A stretch of 64,000 nt of DNA, from contig NZ_JAPEOB010000002.1 in the NCBI RefSeq assembly GCF_026341775.1, positions 1,798,001 to 1,862,000 of the forward strand. Reading direction: 5' to 3'. Positions within the stretch are counted from its first letter, which is position 1; the number at the start of each line of letters is the position of its first letter. Origin of the DNA: Streptomyces sp. NBC_00654 (GTDB taxonomy: Bacteria > Actinomycetota > Actinomycetes > Streptomycetales > Streptomycetaceae). The position numbers and the translations under genes were made by a program. Below, piece after piece: positions 31,528 to 40,270 of this stretch. The notes beneath the pieces are model-generated. The model was not told where the DNA came from. It did not search any database and was given only the letters and a program-made list of their open reading frames with translations.

Positions 31528-31629
31528 CGTTCCTGATCGTGAATGTACGGGGACTCTATTTCCGGGCGTTCCGTGTTGGCAAGAAGTCGCAGGATTTTGG
31601 CGTGATGGGCTGGAAGGGGCGTAGGGACG

Positions 31630-32400
31630 ATGGCGGTTGCCGAGTCTGGTGGAGCACAGGTCAAGTCCGCGGTGCGGACGGTGGAACTGCTCGAATACTT
31701 CGCGGGACGCCCCGGCATGCACTCGCTCGCCGCCGTGCAGGAGGCTGTCGGCTACCCCAAGTCCAGTCTCTACATGCTGCTGCGCACACTGGTGGAGCTC
31801 GGCTGGGTGGAGACCGACGCGACGGGCACCCGGTACGGGATCGGGGTGCGCGCCCTGCTCGTCGGTACGTCGTACATCGACGGCGACGAGGTCGTGGCCG
31901 CCGCCCGCCCCACCCTGGACCGGCTCTCCGACGACACCGCGGAGACCATCCACCTGGCCCGTCTCGACGGGACGAACGTGGTGTACCTCGCCACCCGGCA
32001 GTCCCAGCACTATCTGCGCCCCTTCACCCGGGTCGGCCGTCGGCTGCCCGCCCACTCCACCTCGCTCGGCAAGGCGCTGCTGGCCACCCACAGTGACGAG
32101 CAGGTCCGCAAGATGCTGCCCGAGACGCTGCCCGCGCTGACCGAGCACACCCTCACCGACCGCGAGAAGCTGATCGAGGAACTGCACCTCATCCGTGAGC
32201 AGGGGTTCGCCGTGGACCGCGAGGAGAACACCCTCGGCCTGCGCTGCTTCGGTGTCGCGATCCCCTACCGGACGCCGGCGCGCGACGCGATCAGCTGCTC
32301 GGTCCCGGTCGCGCGGCTCACGCCCGCGCACGAGCAGATGGTGAAGGACGCCCTGTTCGACGCCCGCGACCGGCTCACGCTCGCCACCCGGAGGCTCTGA
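31630..32400 (+). CDS. IclR-family transcriptional regulator
   Basis: This 256-residue regulator starts at ATG 31630 (MAVAESGGAQVKSAVRTVEL). The N-terminal winged helix (about residues 12-75) includes SLAAVQEAVGYPKSSLYMLLRTLVELGWVE. The effector domain has the IclR signature (R)RLPAHSTSLGKALLATHSDE, GFAVDREENTLGLRCFGVAI and SVPVARLTPAHEQM. It is divergent from the KGSA dehydrogenase operon, so it probably represses or activates uronate catabolism in response to a sugar acid, and may also act on the dehydratase operon 7 kb away through a similar site. Confidence 0.9.
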   Translation: MAVAESGGAQVKSAVRTVELLEYFAGRPGMHSLAAVQEAVGYPKSSLYMLLRTLVELGWVETDATGTRYGIGVRALLVGTSYIDGDEVVAAARPTLDRLSDDTAETIHLARLDGTNVVYLATRQSQHYLRPFTRVGRRLPAHSTSLGKALLATHSDEQVRKMLPETLPALTEHTLTDREKLIEELHLIREQGFAVDREENTLGLRCFGVAIPYRTPARDAISCSVPVARLTPAHEQMVKDALFDARDRLTLATRRL

Positions 32401-32547
32401 CCCCTCGGCGGAGGCTCCGGACCCTCGCTCCGAGGCTCCGGACCTCGCCCGGAGGCCTGACGGGTCACGGCCGGGGCGCCTGAGAAAACAGTGAGAAGGG
32501 TCGCGGCCGGGAACGCCCGGAGCGGGCCCGCTCGTCCCTCCAACGGG

Positions 32548-33999
32548 ATGAACAAGACAATCAGGCGCGCTTCGGTCTTCTGTCTGCTGATGGTTCTCGC
32601 CCTGCTGGTGCGGGCGACCTGGCTGCAGACGTACAAGGCGGAGGCGCTCGCAGACAACGAGCACAACCGGCGGAACGTCATCGCGCAGTACGCGCAGCCG
32701 CTCGGTGACATCATCGTGGCCGGTTCCCCGGTCACCGGATCGGAGAGGACGACGGGCGGCGATCTTCAGTACAAACGCACCTATCCGCAGGGCGAGCTGT
32801 ACGCGGCCGTCACCGGCTACGGCTCGCAGGCGTACGGGGCCACCCAGCTCGAAGGCATCTACAGCGATGTCCTCGACGGCACGGACGACCGGCTGAAGAA
32901 TCCGGCCGACCTGCTCACCGGCGAGCAGAGCGCACCCGGCAATGTGCTGACGACCATCGACCCGGACGTCCAGAAGGCGGCCTACGAGGCGCTGGGCGAC
33001 GACAAGGGCGCGGCCGTGGCCATCGACCCGGAGACCGGGCGGATCCTGGGCATGGTCTCCACCCCCTCGTACGACCCGTCGAAGATCAGCGGGACGACGG
33101 ACGGCGAGGCCTGGGAGCAGCTCCTCGCCGACAAGGACAAACCGCAGGTCAACCGGGCGCTGCGGCAGCCGCTGGCGCCCGGCTCGACCTTCAAGCTGGT
33201 GGTGGCGGCCGCGGCGCTGGAGGACGGGCTCTACGGCTCGGTCGACGAGCCCACGGACAGCCCCGACCCGTACACGCTGCCGGGCACCTCGACGGTGCTG
33301 CGCAACGAGAGCGCGACCGCCCCGTGCGAGAACGCCACCCTGCGCACCGCGCTCCAGTACTCCTGCAACAACGTGTTCGCGAAGGTGGCCGCCGACCTCG
33401 GCCAGGACAAGGTGAAGGCGATGGCGGACGGCTTCGGCTTCGACACCGAGAAGCTGGACGTCCCGGTGCGGGCCTCGGAGAGCGTCTACCCGTCCGGCAT
33501 GGACAAGGCGCAGACGGCGCTGACGGGCATCGGCCAGTTCGAGGTCACCGCGACCCCGCTGCAGATGGCCATGGTCTCGGCCACCCTCGCCAACGGCGGA
33601 GAGCTGGCCGCCCCGCACATGGTCTCCCAGGTCGTGGACGCGGACGGCGGGACGCTGGAGAAGTTCGAGGACGGCGATACGAAGCGGGTCGTCTCCGAAC
33701 GGACGGCGGAGCAGGTGCGCAGCGCGATGGTCACCGTCGTCGAGGAGGGCACCGGCACGAACGCCCGTATCGCCGGGGCCGAGGTCGGCGGCAAGACGGG
33801 CACCGCGCAGAACGGTGTGGACAACAGCAACACCCCGTACGCCTGGTTCACCTCGTACGCGAAGGACCGGTCCTCCGGCAAGGAGGTGGCGGTCGCCGTG
33901 GTGATCGAGAGCTCCGACGCGTCCCGCTCGGAGGTCAGCGGCAACGGGCTGGCGGCGCCGATCGCCCAGAAGATGATGAAGGCGGCGCTCCAGGGGTAG
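32548..33999 (+). CDS. Class-B penicillin-binding protein 2 (PbpA-like)
   Basis: This 483-residue membrane-anchored transpeptidase starts at ATG 32548 (MNKTIRRASVFCLLMVLALL), giving a single N-terminal transmembrane anchor. A pedestal domain precedes the transpeptidase motifs: LAPGSTFKLVVAAAALEDG (SxxK, Ser near residue 213), YSCNNVFAKVA (SxN) and GGKTGTAQ (KTG, near residue 414). The length and QPLAPGSTFK match actinobacterial PbpA-type PBPs that cross-link peptidoglycan during growth or sporulation. It has no FtsW/RodA partner next to it. A strong hairpin follows. Confidence 0.92.
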   Translation: MNKTIRRASVFCLLMVLALLVRATWLQTYKAEALADNEHNRRNVIAQYAQPLGDIIVAGSPVTGSERTTGGDLQYKRTYPQGELYAAVTGYGSQAYGATQLEGIYSDVLDGTDDRLKNPADLLTGEQSAPGNVLTTIDPDVQKAAYEALGDDKGAAVAIDPETGRILGMVSTPSYDPSKISGTTDGEAWEQLLADKDKPQVNRALRQPLAPGSTFKLVVAAAALEDGLYGSVDEPTDSPDPYTLPGTSTVLRNESATAPCENATLRTALQYSCNNVFAKVAADLGQDKVKAMADGFGFDTEKLDVPVRASESVYPSGMDKAQTALTGIGQFEVTATPLQMAMVSATLANGGELAAPHMVSQVVDADGGTLEKFEDGDTKRVVSERTAEQVRSAMVTVVEEGTGTNARIAGAEVGGKTGTAQNGVDNSNTPYAWFTSYAKDRSSGKEVAVAVVIESSDASRSEVSGNGLAAPIAQKMMKAALQG

Positions 34000-34015
34000 C
34001 GGGCGCGCGGCCGTC

Positions 34016-34060
34016 GCGGTGCCGCCCCGGGGACCTCACGTGCCCCGGGGGCGACACCGC
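34016..34060 (+). terminator. Terminator after the PBP gene
   Basis: GCGGTG..CGCCCCGGGG (34016-34032) pairs with CCCCGGGGGCG..CACCGC (34043-34060) with one or two small bulges, 17 bp after the stop. Confidence 0.7.
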
Positions 34061-34068
34061 TTCCGAGC

Positions 34069-34132
34069 CCTACGGCCTCCGGGTCCTACGGCCTCCGGGT
34101 CCTACGGCCTGCGGGCCCTACGGCCTCCGGGC
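34069..34132 (+). repeat. Four 16-bp tandem repeats
   Basis: CCTACGGCCTCCGGGT is repeated at 34069, 34085, 34101 and 34117 with one or two changes. The array fills the gap between the PBP terminator and the stop of the convergent peptidase gene and has no evident function. Confidence 0.8.
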
Positions 34133-35473
34133 CTACCGCCCCGCCCACCGCTTCAGCGTCGCCTCCGCCTTCGCCCGGTCCGCGGGCCTCAGCCTGGAGA
34201 TCAGCGCGCCGTGGTTGGTGTCCGGCGCCTCGAAGAGCATCGAGTCGTGCGGGGACGGCTCGAACCGCTCGGCGCTCCACGGGTCGTTCTGCCCGTAGAC
34301 GAACATCATCCGCTCGCCCCGACGGGTCACCCAGCGGTCGACGTCCTTGATGGTGCGGCCCTCGTACCGGGTACGCATGTCCGCGGGCAGCACGGAGTTC
34401 GGCCGATAGATGTCCGGGTGGTTCCGTACGTCCCTGAGATGCTTGAACTTCAGGTCGGCCCAGCCCAGTTGGGCGGCCGCCTGGCGGTAGTACGGTCCGC
34501 TGCCGTCGGCTCCGGCGCCGTCGTCGGAGTAGATGCTCAGCCCGTGCTCCAGCGACCAGGCGTACAGCTCCTCGTCACCGGCGGTACGCGCGTCGGGGAC
34601 GGCCGGGCAGTCGGTGTGCGTACCGCTCTGCCAGAAGTTCCAGACCTGGTCCAGCACCGAGAACTCGAAGGCCCGGTCGGCCGATCCGAGGTGGCGGAAG
34701 GTGAGCCCCCGCTCCTTGACGGTGGCCTCGAAGCGGGGCAGTATCCGGTCCCGCCGCACCAGCATCTCCCGCTGTACGGCGTTGAGCGCGGCCCGGCATG
34801 CGGGCGTGCCGACGGTCCGGAAGAACCTCTCGTACCCGCTGTCGTCCTTGTTGTCCGCGTCGTTCGGTGCGACGTAGGCGACGACGGCGTCCAGGTCGTC
34901 CGGGTAGAAGCGCTCGTGGTAGACCTGCGTCATTCCGCCCTTGGACGCGCCCGTGCCGAGCCACTTGGCGGTGTAGACCGTCTTCAGGGCCTCGACGACG
35001 GCGTGTTCGTCGCTCGCCTCCTGCCACACGTTCAGGTCGCGCCAGTCGACGGTCGCGGGCCGGGACTCGCTGAAGTAGCGGTGCTCGACGCTGACCTGGT
35101 TGGCGCCGAGGAGGGTGGTGATCTCCCGGGTGGACGTGGCCAGCGAGTAGCCGCCGGTGTAGAGCACCATCGGGGCGGTCGCCGCCCTGTGCCAGAGCGT
35201 CAGCCGCTGCTGGAAGGTACCGCGGGCCGGGTTCCGGTGGTCGACGGGCTGCGTCAGCGTGAGCGTGTAGAAGGGAAATCCGTCCTTGAGGGTCTGCGAG
35301 AGGACGGTGAGTCCCGGTATCCGGTCGAGCTGTTCGCGTACGTCCGTGGCGGCGGAGACGGAGCCGGGGGCGGACGGCGTAGAGCCGGCCGCGACGGCCG
35401 CCGGGCCGGTCAGCACACCGGTGGCGGTGACGATTCCGGCGCAGAGCAGGGCGGGAAGCAGTTTGTGGCGCAA
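34133..35473 (-). CDS. Secreted S28-family serine peptidase (tripeptidyl/prolyl aminopeptidase-like)
   Basis: This is a secreted protein of about 446 residues. The likely start is TTG 35473 (LRHKLLPALLCAGIVTATGV) behind GAGGGGA, giving a standard signal peptide ending near AAVAAG; an ATG at 35521 would add a poor 16-residue prefix. The mature alpha/beta hydrolase has QPVDHRNPARGTFQQRL, SVEHRYFSESRP, the nucleophile motif GTGASKGGMTQVYHERFYP (Ser near residue 176), and late acid/base blocks FVYGQNDPWSAERF and TNHGALI. These are features of Streptomyces S28 peptidases that release tripeptides or act after proline outside the cell. Confidence 0.88.
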   Translation of the reverse strand: MRHKLLPALLCAGIVTATGVLTGPAAVAAGSTPSAPGSVSAATDVREQLDRIPGLTVLSQTLKDGFPFYTLTLTQPVDHRNPARGTFQQRLTLWHRAATAPMVLYTGGYSLATSTREITTLLGANQVSVEHRYFSESRPATVDWRDLNVWQEASDEHAVVEALKTVYTAKWLGTGASKGGMTQVYHERFYPDDLDAVVAYVAPNDADNKDDSGYERFFRTVGTPACRAALNAVQREMLVRRDRILPRFEATVKERGLTFRHLGSADRAFEFSVLDQVWNFWQSGTHTDCPAVPDARTAGDEELYAWSLEHGLSIYSDDGAGADGSGPYYRQAAAQLGWADLKFKHLRDVRNHPDIYRPNSVLPADMRTRYEGRTIKDVDRWVTRRGERMMFVYGQNDPWSAERFEPSPHDSMLFEAPDTNHGALISRLRPADRAKAEATLKRWAGR

Positions 35474-35538
35474 CGCTCGGGTCCCCTCGGAGGGTTGGTG
35501 CGACGGACACGACGGCCGCATCGTAGTCGTCGCTGTGC

Positions 35539-35590
35539 GCCTGTCAGCCGCTGCGGGACAGCGCCGCCTGTCAGGCGCCGCGGGACAGCG
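35539..35590. repeat. Two 25-bp direct repeats in a divergent promoter region
   Basis: Copies at 35539-35563 and 35566-35590 match at 23 of 25 positions, with a 27-bp period. Each contains the inverted arms CTGTC ... GACAG. They lie between the divergent peptidase and MFS genes, where they could bind one regulator on two adjacent helical faces. Confidence 0.55.
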
Positions 35591-35683
35591 TTTAGGGAAT
35601 CTGCCCGATGCCGTCCGCCCTCCTTAGCCACGAGCCTGGTCCCCGTGACGGATGCGCAGGTCAGGAAGGCACGGTGGGGTGCG

Positions 35684-36919
35684 ATGGCAGGGTCAGCGGT
35701 GGGCAGGGTGCTCCGGGACCGCACGGCGGGGCGGTATCTGGCGGGGGTGGTCGTCTCCGGTTTCGGAACCTCGGCGATGTGGCTCACGGCCGGGATCTGG
35801 GTCAAGTCGCTCACCGGGTCCGACTCCCTCGCCGCACTGACCGTGTTCGCGATGTGGGCGCCGGTGCTCATCGGTCCGGCGCTCGGCGCGGTCGCCGACC
35901 GGCTGCCGGGAAAGCCGCTGCTGGTCCGGGTGAACGCCGCGATGGCGGTCCTGCTGTTGACGCTGCCGCTGGTCGGTTCGGCCGGGCGGATCTGGCTGGT
36001 CTTCGTGGTCCTGGTGCTCTACGGGGTGAGCGGGGTGCTCGTGGACGCGGCGGAAGCGGCCCTGGTCGCACGGTCGGTGGACCCCGTACTGCTGGGCGAC
36101 CTCAACGGGCTGCGGATGAGCGCCAACGAGGGGATGAAGCTGCTCGCCCCGCTCGCCGGCGCGGGACTGTACGCACGGTTCGGCGGCGGGACGGTGGCGG
36201 TGCTGGACGCGGCGACCTTCGTCCTGGCCGCGCTGATCTTCGCACGGCTGCCGGTACGGGAGGAGGCGCGGGAGCCGCTGCGGAGCGGGGCCGGGGAGGA
36301 TTCGCGGTGGAAGGAACTGACGCGGGGCGCACGGCAGTTGCGGGAATCGCCGGTGCTGCGGCCCCTGGTGTGCGCCGGAGCGGCGACGATGCTGCTCGCC
36401 GGGCTGAACGGGGCGGCGGCCTACGCCTATGTCGACGATGTGCTCGGCCGCTCCCCCGCGTACACCGGACTGCTGTACGCGGCTCAGGGCGCCGGTTCGG
36501 TGGCGGTCGGGCTGCTGGCCGGACCGCTGCTGCGGCGACTGGGCGAGCGGGTGTTCGCGGGGGCCGGGATCGCGCTGTTCGCGGTTGCCGTGGGGGCGCG
36601 TGCGCTGCCGTACGACGCGGTGGCCCCGGTGAGCGCCGTGGCGATCGGGTTCGGGCTGCCGTGCGTACTGATCGCGGCCATGACGGCCGTGCAGCGGGAG
36701 ACACCGGACGCGGCGCTCGGCCGGACGGCGGCGACGGCCAACTCGCTGATGATGGCGCCCAACGCGCTGGCGCTGGCGCTCGGCGCGGGGCTCGTCGCGG
36801 TGCTGGACACCCGCGTGCTGCTGGCGCTGACGGGCGTGCTGGGGCTGTTCGCGGCGGTGCTGCCGGGCCGGGGCCGCCGGGGGGCGCCGCGGCCGGTACG
36901 GACCGGCGGGGGAGGCTGA
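35684..36919 (+). CDS. MFS transporter (antibiotic efflux-like)
   Basis: This 411-residue integral membrane protein has its likely start at ATG 35684 (MAGSAVGRVLRDRTAGRYLA); GTG 35645 would add 13 residues. About 12 transmembrane helices are visible. The loop between TM2 and TM3 reads ALGAVADRLPGKPLLVRVNA, the MFS motif-A position, and a basic central loop separates the two halves (REEAREPLRSGAGEDSRWKE). It resembles MFS_3/enterobactin-exporter-like drug efflux proteins. The substrate is unknown. It is divergent from the S28 peptidase. Confidence 0.86.
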   Translation: MAGSAVGRVLRDRTAGRYLAGVVVSGFGTSAMWLTAGIWVKSLTGSDSLAALTVFAMWAPVLIGPALGAVADRLPGKPLLVRVNAAMAVLLLTLPLVGSAGRIWLVFVVLVLYGVSGVLVDAAEAALVARSVDPVLLGDLNGLRMSANEGMKLLAPLAGAGLYARFGGGTVAVLDAATFVLAALIFARLPVREEAREPLRSGAGEDSRWKELTRGARQLRESPVLRPLVCAGAATMLLAGLNGAAAYAYVDDVLGRSPAYTGLLYAAQGAGSVAVGLLAGPLLRRLGERVFAGAGIALFAVAVGARALPYDAVAPVSAVAIGFGLPCVLIAAMTAVQRETPDAALGRTAATANSLMMAPNALALALGAGLVAVLDTRVLLALTGVLGLFAAVLPGRGRRGAPRPVRTGGGG

Positions 36920-36948
36920 CGGGCGCCCCCACCGGTCCGCTCCCGTCA

Positions 36949-38124
36949 TCACCCGATGCGCGACAGCGCCTCGGCGACGGCTTCGAGGTCCGGGTCGGAG
37001 GCCAGCCCGGCGTGATACAGGCGCAGTTGGTTCGCGCCGAGGGAGGCGGCGTGGGCCGCGTCCCGCTCCAGGGTGCCGGGGCTGCCGCCCATCCCGGTCA
37101 CCACACCGAAGTTGGCGGCGAGCACCGCGGACCGCCCGGCGAACGGCCCGAGCACCGCCTCGCGCGCCGCGTCACCGCCGGTGCACGGCAGCACCACGCC
37201 GTCCGCCACACCGAGGATGTGCTCCGCCTCCACTCCGGCGTTGGCCCCCGAGCGGTACGGGGCGGGGTCGGCGTGCAGCAGGACCTGGAAGCCCGGTGCG
37301 GCTGCCGCCCGCACCGCGGCGACCGCGGCCTCCTGGAGCGTGCGGGCGGCCGAGGTCCGCCATCGGAGGGTGGCGTCGGCGAGGCCGGGGCCGAGGAGCT
37401 TCTCGACGCCGGACCAGCCGGCTTCGGTGGAGCCGGAACCGGCCCAGCCGGGGGCCAGGGCGCGGCGCACGGCCGTCCCCAGTTCGTCGGCGTCCAGTCC
37501 CTGGGCGGCGTAGCCGTCCCGGCAGGAGGCGCAGAAGCACAGGGACATCAGGTACTGCGCCGCGTCCCCCAGACCGACGCCCGTGACCTTGTCGTGGGCG
37601 TGCAGATGGGCGAAGCCGTACCAGCCGCAGGACTCCAGTTCGGTGCCGCTCGTCCCGGGCCGGGCGGCGGCCTCCTCCGCCAGGGCGACGAGGTAGCCGC
37701 GGACCGCGGGCTGGGCGATGCAGGGCGCCCAGGGGTAGCGGTCGCCGTAGGCGTTGACGACGCTGTGGTGCGGATACTCCGCGCCCAGGCGGGAGTTGTG
37801 CGCGAGGACGACCCAGCTGTGCACGTCGAGACCGGCCTCGGCCAGGGCGTGCGCCGCGTCGCCGTACGGGTCGTCCCGGTCCACCCAGCTCTGCGCGTAG
37901 GGCGCCGGTTCACGCCCCGCCCAGCGGCTCGCGTCCGGCGGGTAGAGCACCGCGGCGTGCTGGGCGGTGACGATCCTGCGCACCGGATGGCGCGGGGTGA
38001 GGGCCCGGGTGGAGTGGTAGGCGGAGGCCAGGGTCACCTGCTGGACGCCGAGGTCCGCGATCCGCGCGGGGGCGTCCGGGTCCCCGATGACGTCCCACGG
38101 GTAGAGGAAGACGGAGGTCCTCAC
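36949..38124 (-). CDS. Uncharacterised alanine-rich TIM-barrel-like protein
   Basis: This 391-residue soluble protein starts at GTG 38124, overlapping the dehydratase stop (GTGA), so the two are translationally coupled. The N-terminus TSVFLYPWDVIGDPDAPARI and repeated beta-alpha units (VTLASAYHSTRAL, DVHSWVVLAHNSRLG, ELESCGWYGFAHLHAHDKV) look like a glycosidase-type (beta/alpha)8 barrel. A CFCASCRDGY segment near residue 195 carries clustered cysteines. I do not recognise a characterised family. Its place in the deoxyglucarate dehydratase operon points to sugar or sugar-acid metabolism, perhaps glycoside hydrolysis. Confidence 0.6.
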   Translation of the reverse strand: MRTSVFLYPWDVIGDPDAPARIADLGVQQVTLASAYHSTRALTPRHPVRRIVTAQHAAVLYPPDASRWAGREPAPYAQSWVDRDDPYGDAAHALAEAGLDVHSWVVLAHNSRLGAEYPHHSVVNAYGDRYPWAPCIAQPAVRGYLVALAEEAAARPGTSGTELESCGWYGFAHLHAHDKVTGVGLGDAAQYLMSLCFCASCRDGYAAQGLDADELGTAVRRALAPGWAGSGSTEAGWSGVEKLLGPGLADATLRWRTSAARTLQEAAVAAVRAAAAPGFQVLLHADPAPYRSGANAGVEAEHILGVADGVVLPCTGGDAAREAVLGPFAGRSAVLAANFGVVTGMGGSPGTLERDAAHAASLGANQLRLYHAGLASDPDLEAVAEALSRIG

Positions 38125-39080
38125 ACCCGCTCCCCGTCCGCGTACTCCTCCAGCAGCGCGCGGCCGCTCGCGATGATCCCGGCCAGGTCCTTGACGTGGG
38201 CGGCGGTCGGCTCGGTGAGCGGGGTGCGTACCCCGCCGACGTCCAGGCCCTGGAGCCGGACGGCCGCCTTGACCAGGGAGACGGCGTATCCGCGGCCCTG
38301 GGCGCGCAGTTCGACCAGGGGCCGGTAGAAGCGGTCGAGCAGCGCGTTGACCAGGCCGTCGTCGCCGGCTTCCAGGGCCCGGTAGAAGGCGAGGGCGATG
38401 TCCGGGGCGAAGGCGAAGACGGCGGAGGAGTAGAGCGTGACGCCGATGCCCCGGTAGGCCGGGCCGGTCAGCTCGGCGGTGGGCAGACCGTTGAAGTACA
38501 GGAAGTCCCCGCCGGGCAGCTGGGTGCGTACGGCGCTGACGATGCGCTGCATCAGGTCGAGGTCGCCGTGACCGTCCTTGAGCCCGATGACCCCGGGCGT
38601 CCGGGCGAGGGCGACGACGGTCTGCGGGGTGAAGACCGCGTTGTCGCGCTGGTAGACGATCGTCTCCAGGGAGGTGGCCGCCGCGAGGGCGGCGTAGTGG
38701 TTCAGCAGCCCCTCCTGGTCGGCGACGACGAGGTACGGGGGCATGGCGAGGAGCCCGTCGGCCCCCGCCTCCTCGGCCAGCTTCGCGTACTGGACCGCGA
38801 GTGCCGTGCCGTATCCGGCGCCCGCGACGACGGGGACCCGGCCGGCGGTCTCCTCGACCGCGGCGGTGACGACGAGGCGGAACTCCTCCTGGGTCAGCGC
38901 GTGGAACTCGCCCGTACCGCAGCAGGCGAAGACCGCTGCCGCACCGGCGTCGATGCCCCGGCGCACATGTGTACGGAAGGTGTCGAGGTCGACGGTGCCG
39001 TCAGGCCCGTACGCGGTGACGGGGAAGAAGAGCGGCCCGGCGACATGGGTGAGCCGGGCGGCAAGGGGGGCTGAGGACAC
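38121..39080 (-). CDS. 5-dehydro-4-deoxyglucarate dehydratase
   Basis: This 319-residue DapA-superfamily TIM barrel starts at GTG 39080 (VSSAPLAARLTHVAGPLFFP) behind GGGAG. The KDG-dehydratase hallmark is GPLFFPVTAYGPDGTVDLDT in place of DapA's GVITPM, followed by FACCGTGEFHALTQEEF, IVYQRDNAVFTP (catalytic Tyr) and VIGLKDGHGDLDLMQRI with the Schiff-base Lys near residue 187. The enzyme dehydrates and decarboxylates 5-dehydro-4-deoxy-glucarate to 2-oxoglutarate semialdehyde, the substrate of the dehydrogenase at 29949-31469. A half-conserved IclR-type site lies 43 bp upstream. Confidence 0.88.
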   Translation of the reverse strand: MSSAPLAARLTHVAGPLFFPVTAYGPDGTVDLDTFRTHVRRGIDAGAAAVFACCGTGEFHALTQEEFRLVVTAAVEETAGRVPVVAGAGYGTALAVQYAKLAEEAGADGLLAMPPYLVVADQEGLLNHYAALAAATSLETIVYQRDNAVFTPQTVVALARTPGVIGLKDGHGDLDLMQRIVSAVRTQLPGGDFLYFNGLPTAELTGPAYRGIGVTLYSSAVFAFAPDIALAFYRALEAGDDGLVNALLDRFYRPLVELRAQGRGYAVSLVKAAVRLQGLDVGGVRTPLTEPTAAHVKDLAGIIASGRALLEEYADGERV

Positions 39081-39122
39081 GTGCGCTCCCTGAGCAGATT
39101 CAGACGTACACAACTCTGACCG

Positions 39123-39142
39123 TCGTCCATATTTCTGAACAG
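39123..39142 (-). promoter_or_regulatory. Putative IclR operator (site 2)
   Basis: TCGTCCATATTTCTGAACAG matches site 1 at 31508-31527 in 14 of 20 positions; the right half TTTCTGAACAG is the conserved part and the left half is degenerate. It is positioned before the dehydratase and could serve the divergent uronate dehydrogenase gene as well. Confidence 0.5.
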
Positions 39143-39369
39143 CATCACGCTAAGGCAGCCGCGCGGCGCAGGTCAAGACGGGAACACACCCCCGAAGCAC
39201 CGATCCAACCGCTCCGCACGGCGGAGCCGGCCCCCCGCCCACGACACTTGACGGGTCCGGCCACGGGTTCTTAGCTTGTCCATGCATGTGAATGACATCC
39301 ATGGATTTGACGCTTCGCGCGTCCGATTGCCGCGCAGCCGACGAACGCGCCGCACCGAGGAGATCCCGT

Positions 39370-40179
39370 ATGCCCGCTCCCCGCACTGTCCTGCTCACCG
39401 GCGCCGCAGGCGGCCTCGGCACCCTGATGCGGGGGCTGCTGCCCTCGTACGGCTACGAACTCCGGCTCTTCGACGTGGCCCCGGTCGAGGGCGAACCCGA
39501 CGCGATCACCGCCGATCTGGGCGACAGGGAGGCCCTGCGCGCGGCGGTGCGGGGCACCGACGCGGTCATCCACCTCGCGGGCATCTCCCTGGAAGCCTCC
39601 TTCGACAGGATTCTGCGCGCGAACATCGAGGGGACGTACAACCTCTACGAAGCCGCACGCGAGGAAGGCGTGCGCCGCATCGTCTTCGCCTCCTCCAACC
39701 ACGTCATCGGCCACACCCCGCGCCCGGTCCCCGGCGATCCGCCGCTCCCCGTCGGCACCACGCGCCGCCCCGACACCTTCTACGGCCTGTCCAAGTCCTT
39801 CGGGGAGGATCTGGCCCAGCTCTACTGGGACAAGCACGGCATCGAGACCGTCTCCGTGCGCATCGGGTCCTGCTTCGCCGAGCCGACATCGGTACGGATG
39901 CTGTCGCTCTGGCTGAGCCCCGCCGACGGCGCCCGGCTCTTCCACGCCGCGCTCACCGCCGAGGACGTCGGGCACACCGTCGTGTACGGCTCCTCCGACA
40001 ACACCCGCCTGTGGTGGGACCTGACGACCGCCAGGGCGCTCGGGTACGAACCGAGGGACGACTCGGAGGGCTACGCGGCGGGGCTCATCGCCGAACAGGG
40101 CGAACTGGACCCCGCCAACCCCGACCACGCCCATCTGGGCGGCCACTTCGTGACCGACCCGCCCATCTGGCCGCGCTGA
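39370..40179 (+). CDS. Uronate dehydrogenase-like NAD-dependent epimerase/dehydrogenase
   Basis: This 269-residue short-chain extended-type oxidoreductase starts at ATG 39370 (MPAPRTVLLTGAAGGLGTLM) behind GAGGAG; an upstream in-frame extension to 39292 is unlikely. The Rossmann motif TGAAGGLG is at residues 10-17, FDVAPVEGEPDAITADL and AVIHLAGIS follow, and the catalytic set is Ser in FASSNHVIGH and YGLSKSFGED (YxxxK, Tyr near residue 138). The close of the chain matches bacterial Udh, which oxidises glucuronate or galacturonate to the aldarolactone. It is divergent from the dehydratase and so supplies the upstream step of the same pathway. Confidence 0.82.
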   Translation: MPAPRTVLLTGAAGGLGTLMRGLLPSYGYELRLFDVAPVEGEPDAITADLGDREALRAAVRGTDAVIHLAGISLEASFDRILRANIEGTYNLYEAAREEGVRRIVFASSNHVIGHTPRPVPGDPPLPVGTTRRPDTFYGLSKSFGEDLAQLYWDKHGIETVSVRIGSCFAEPTSVRMLSLWLSPADGARLFHAALTAEDVGHTVVYGSSDNTRLWWDLTTARALGYEPRDDSEGYAAGLIAEQGELDPANPDHAHLGGHFVTDPPIWPR

Positions 40180-40270
40180 TCCCCCACGGGAGCGGCGCCG
40201 AGCCGGGGACCGGGCCCGCGCCGAGCGGTCCGGGGGCGGCACACACGCCCCGCCGTCCTTTGCCGGGAGA

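Noticed and set aside
31417..33618. 733-codon minus-strand ORF across the IclR and PBP genes
   Set aside because: It is antisense to two conserved genes, low-complexity Arg/Gly/His-rich, with no motifs.
34019..35644. Long N-terminal extension of the MFS ORF
   Set aside because: The extension is antisense to the S28 peptidase gene and has no transporter features; the protein proper begins at 35645 or 35684.
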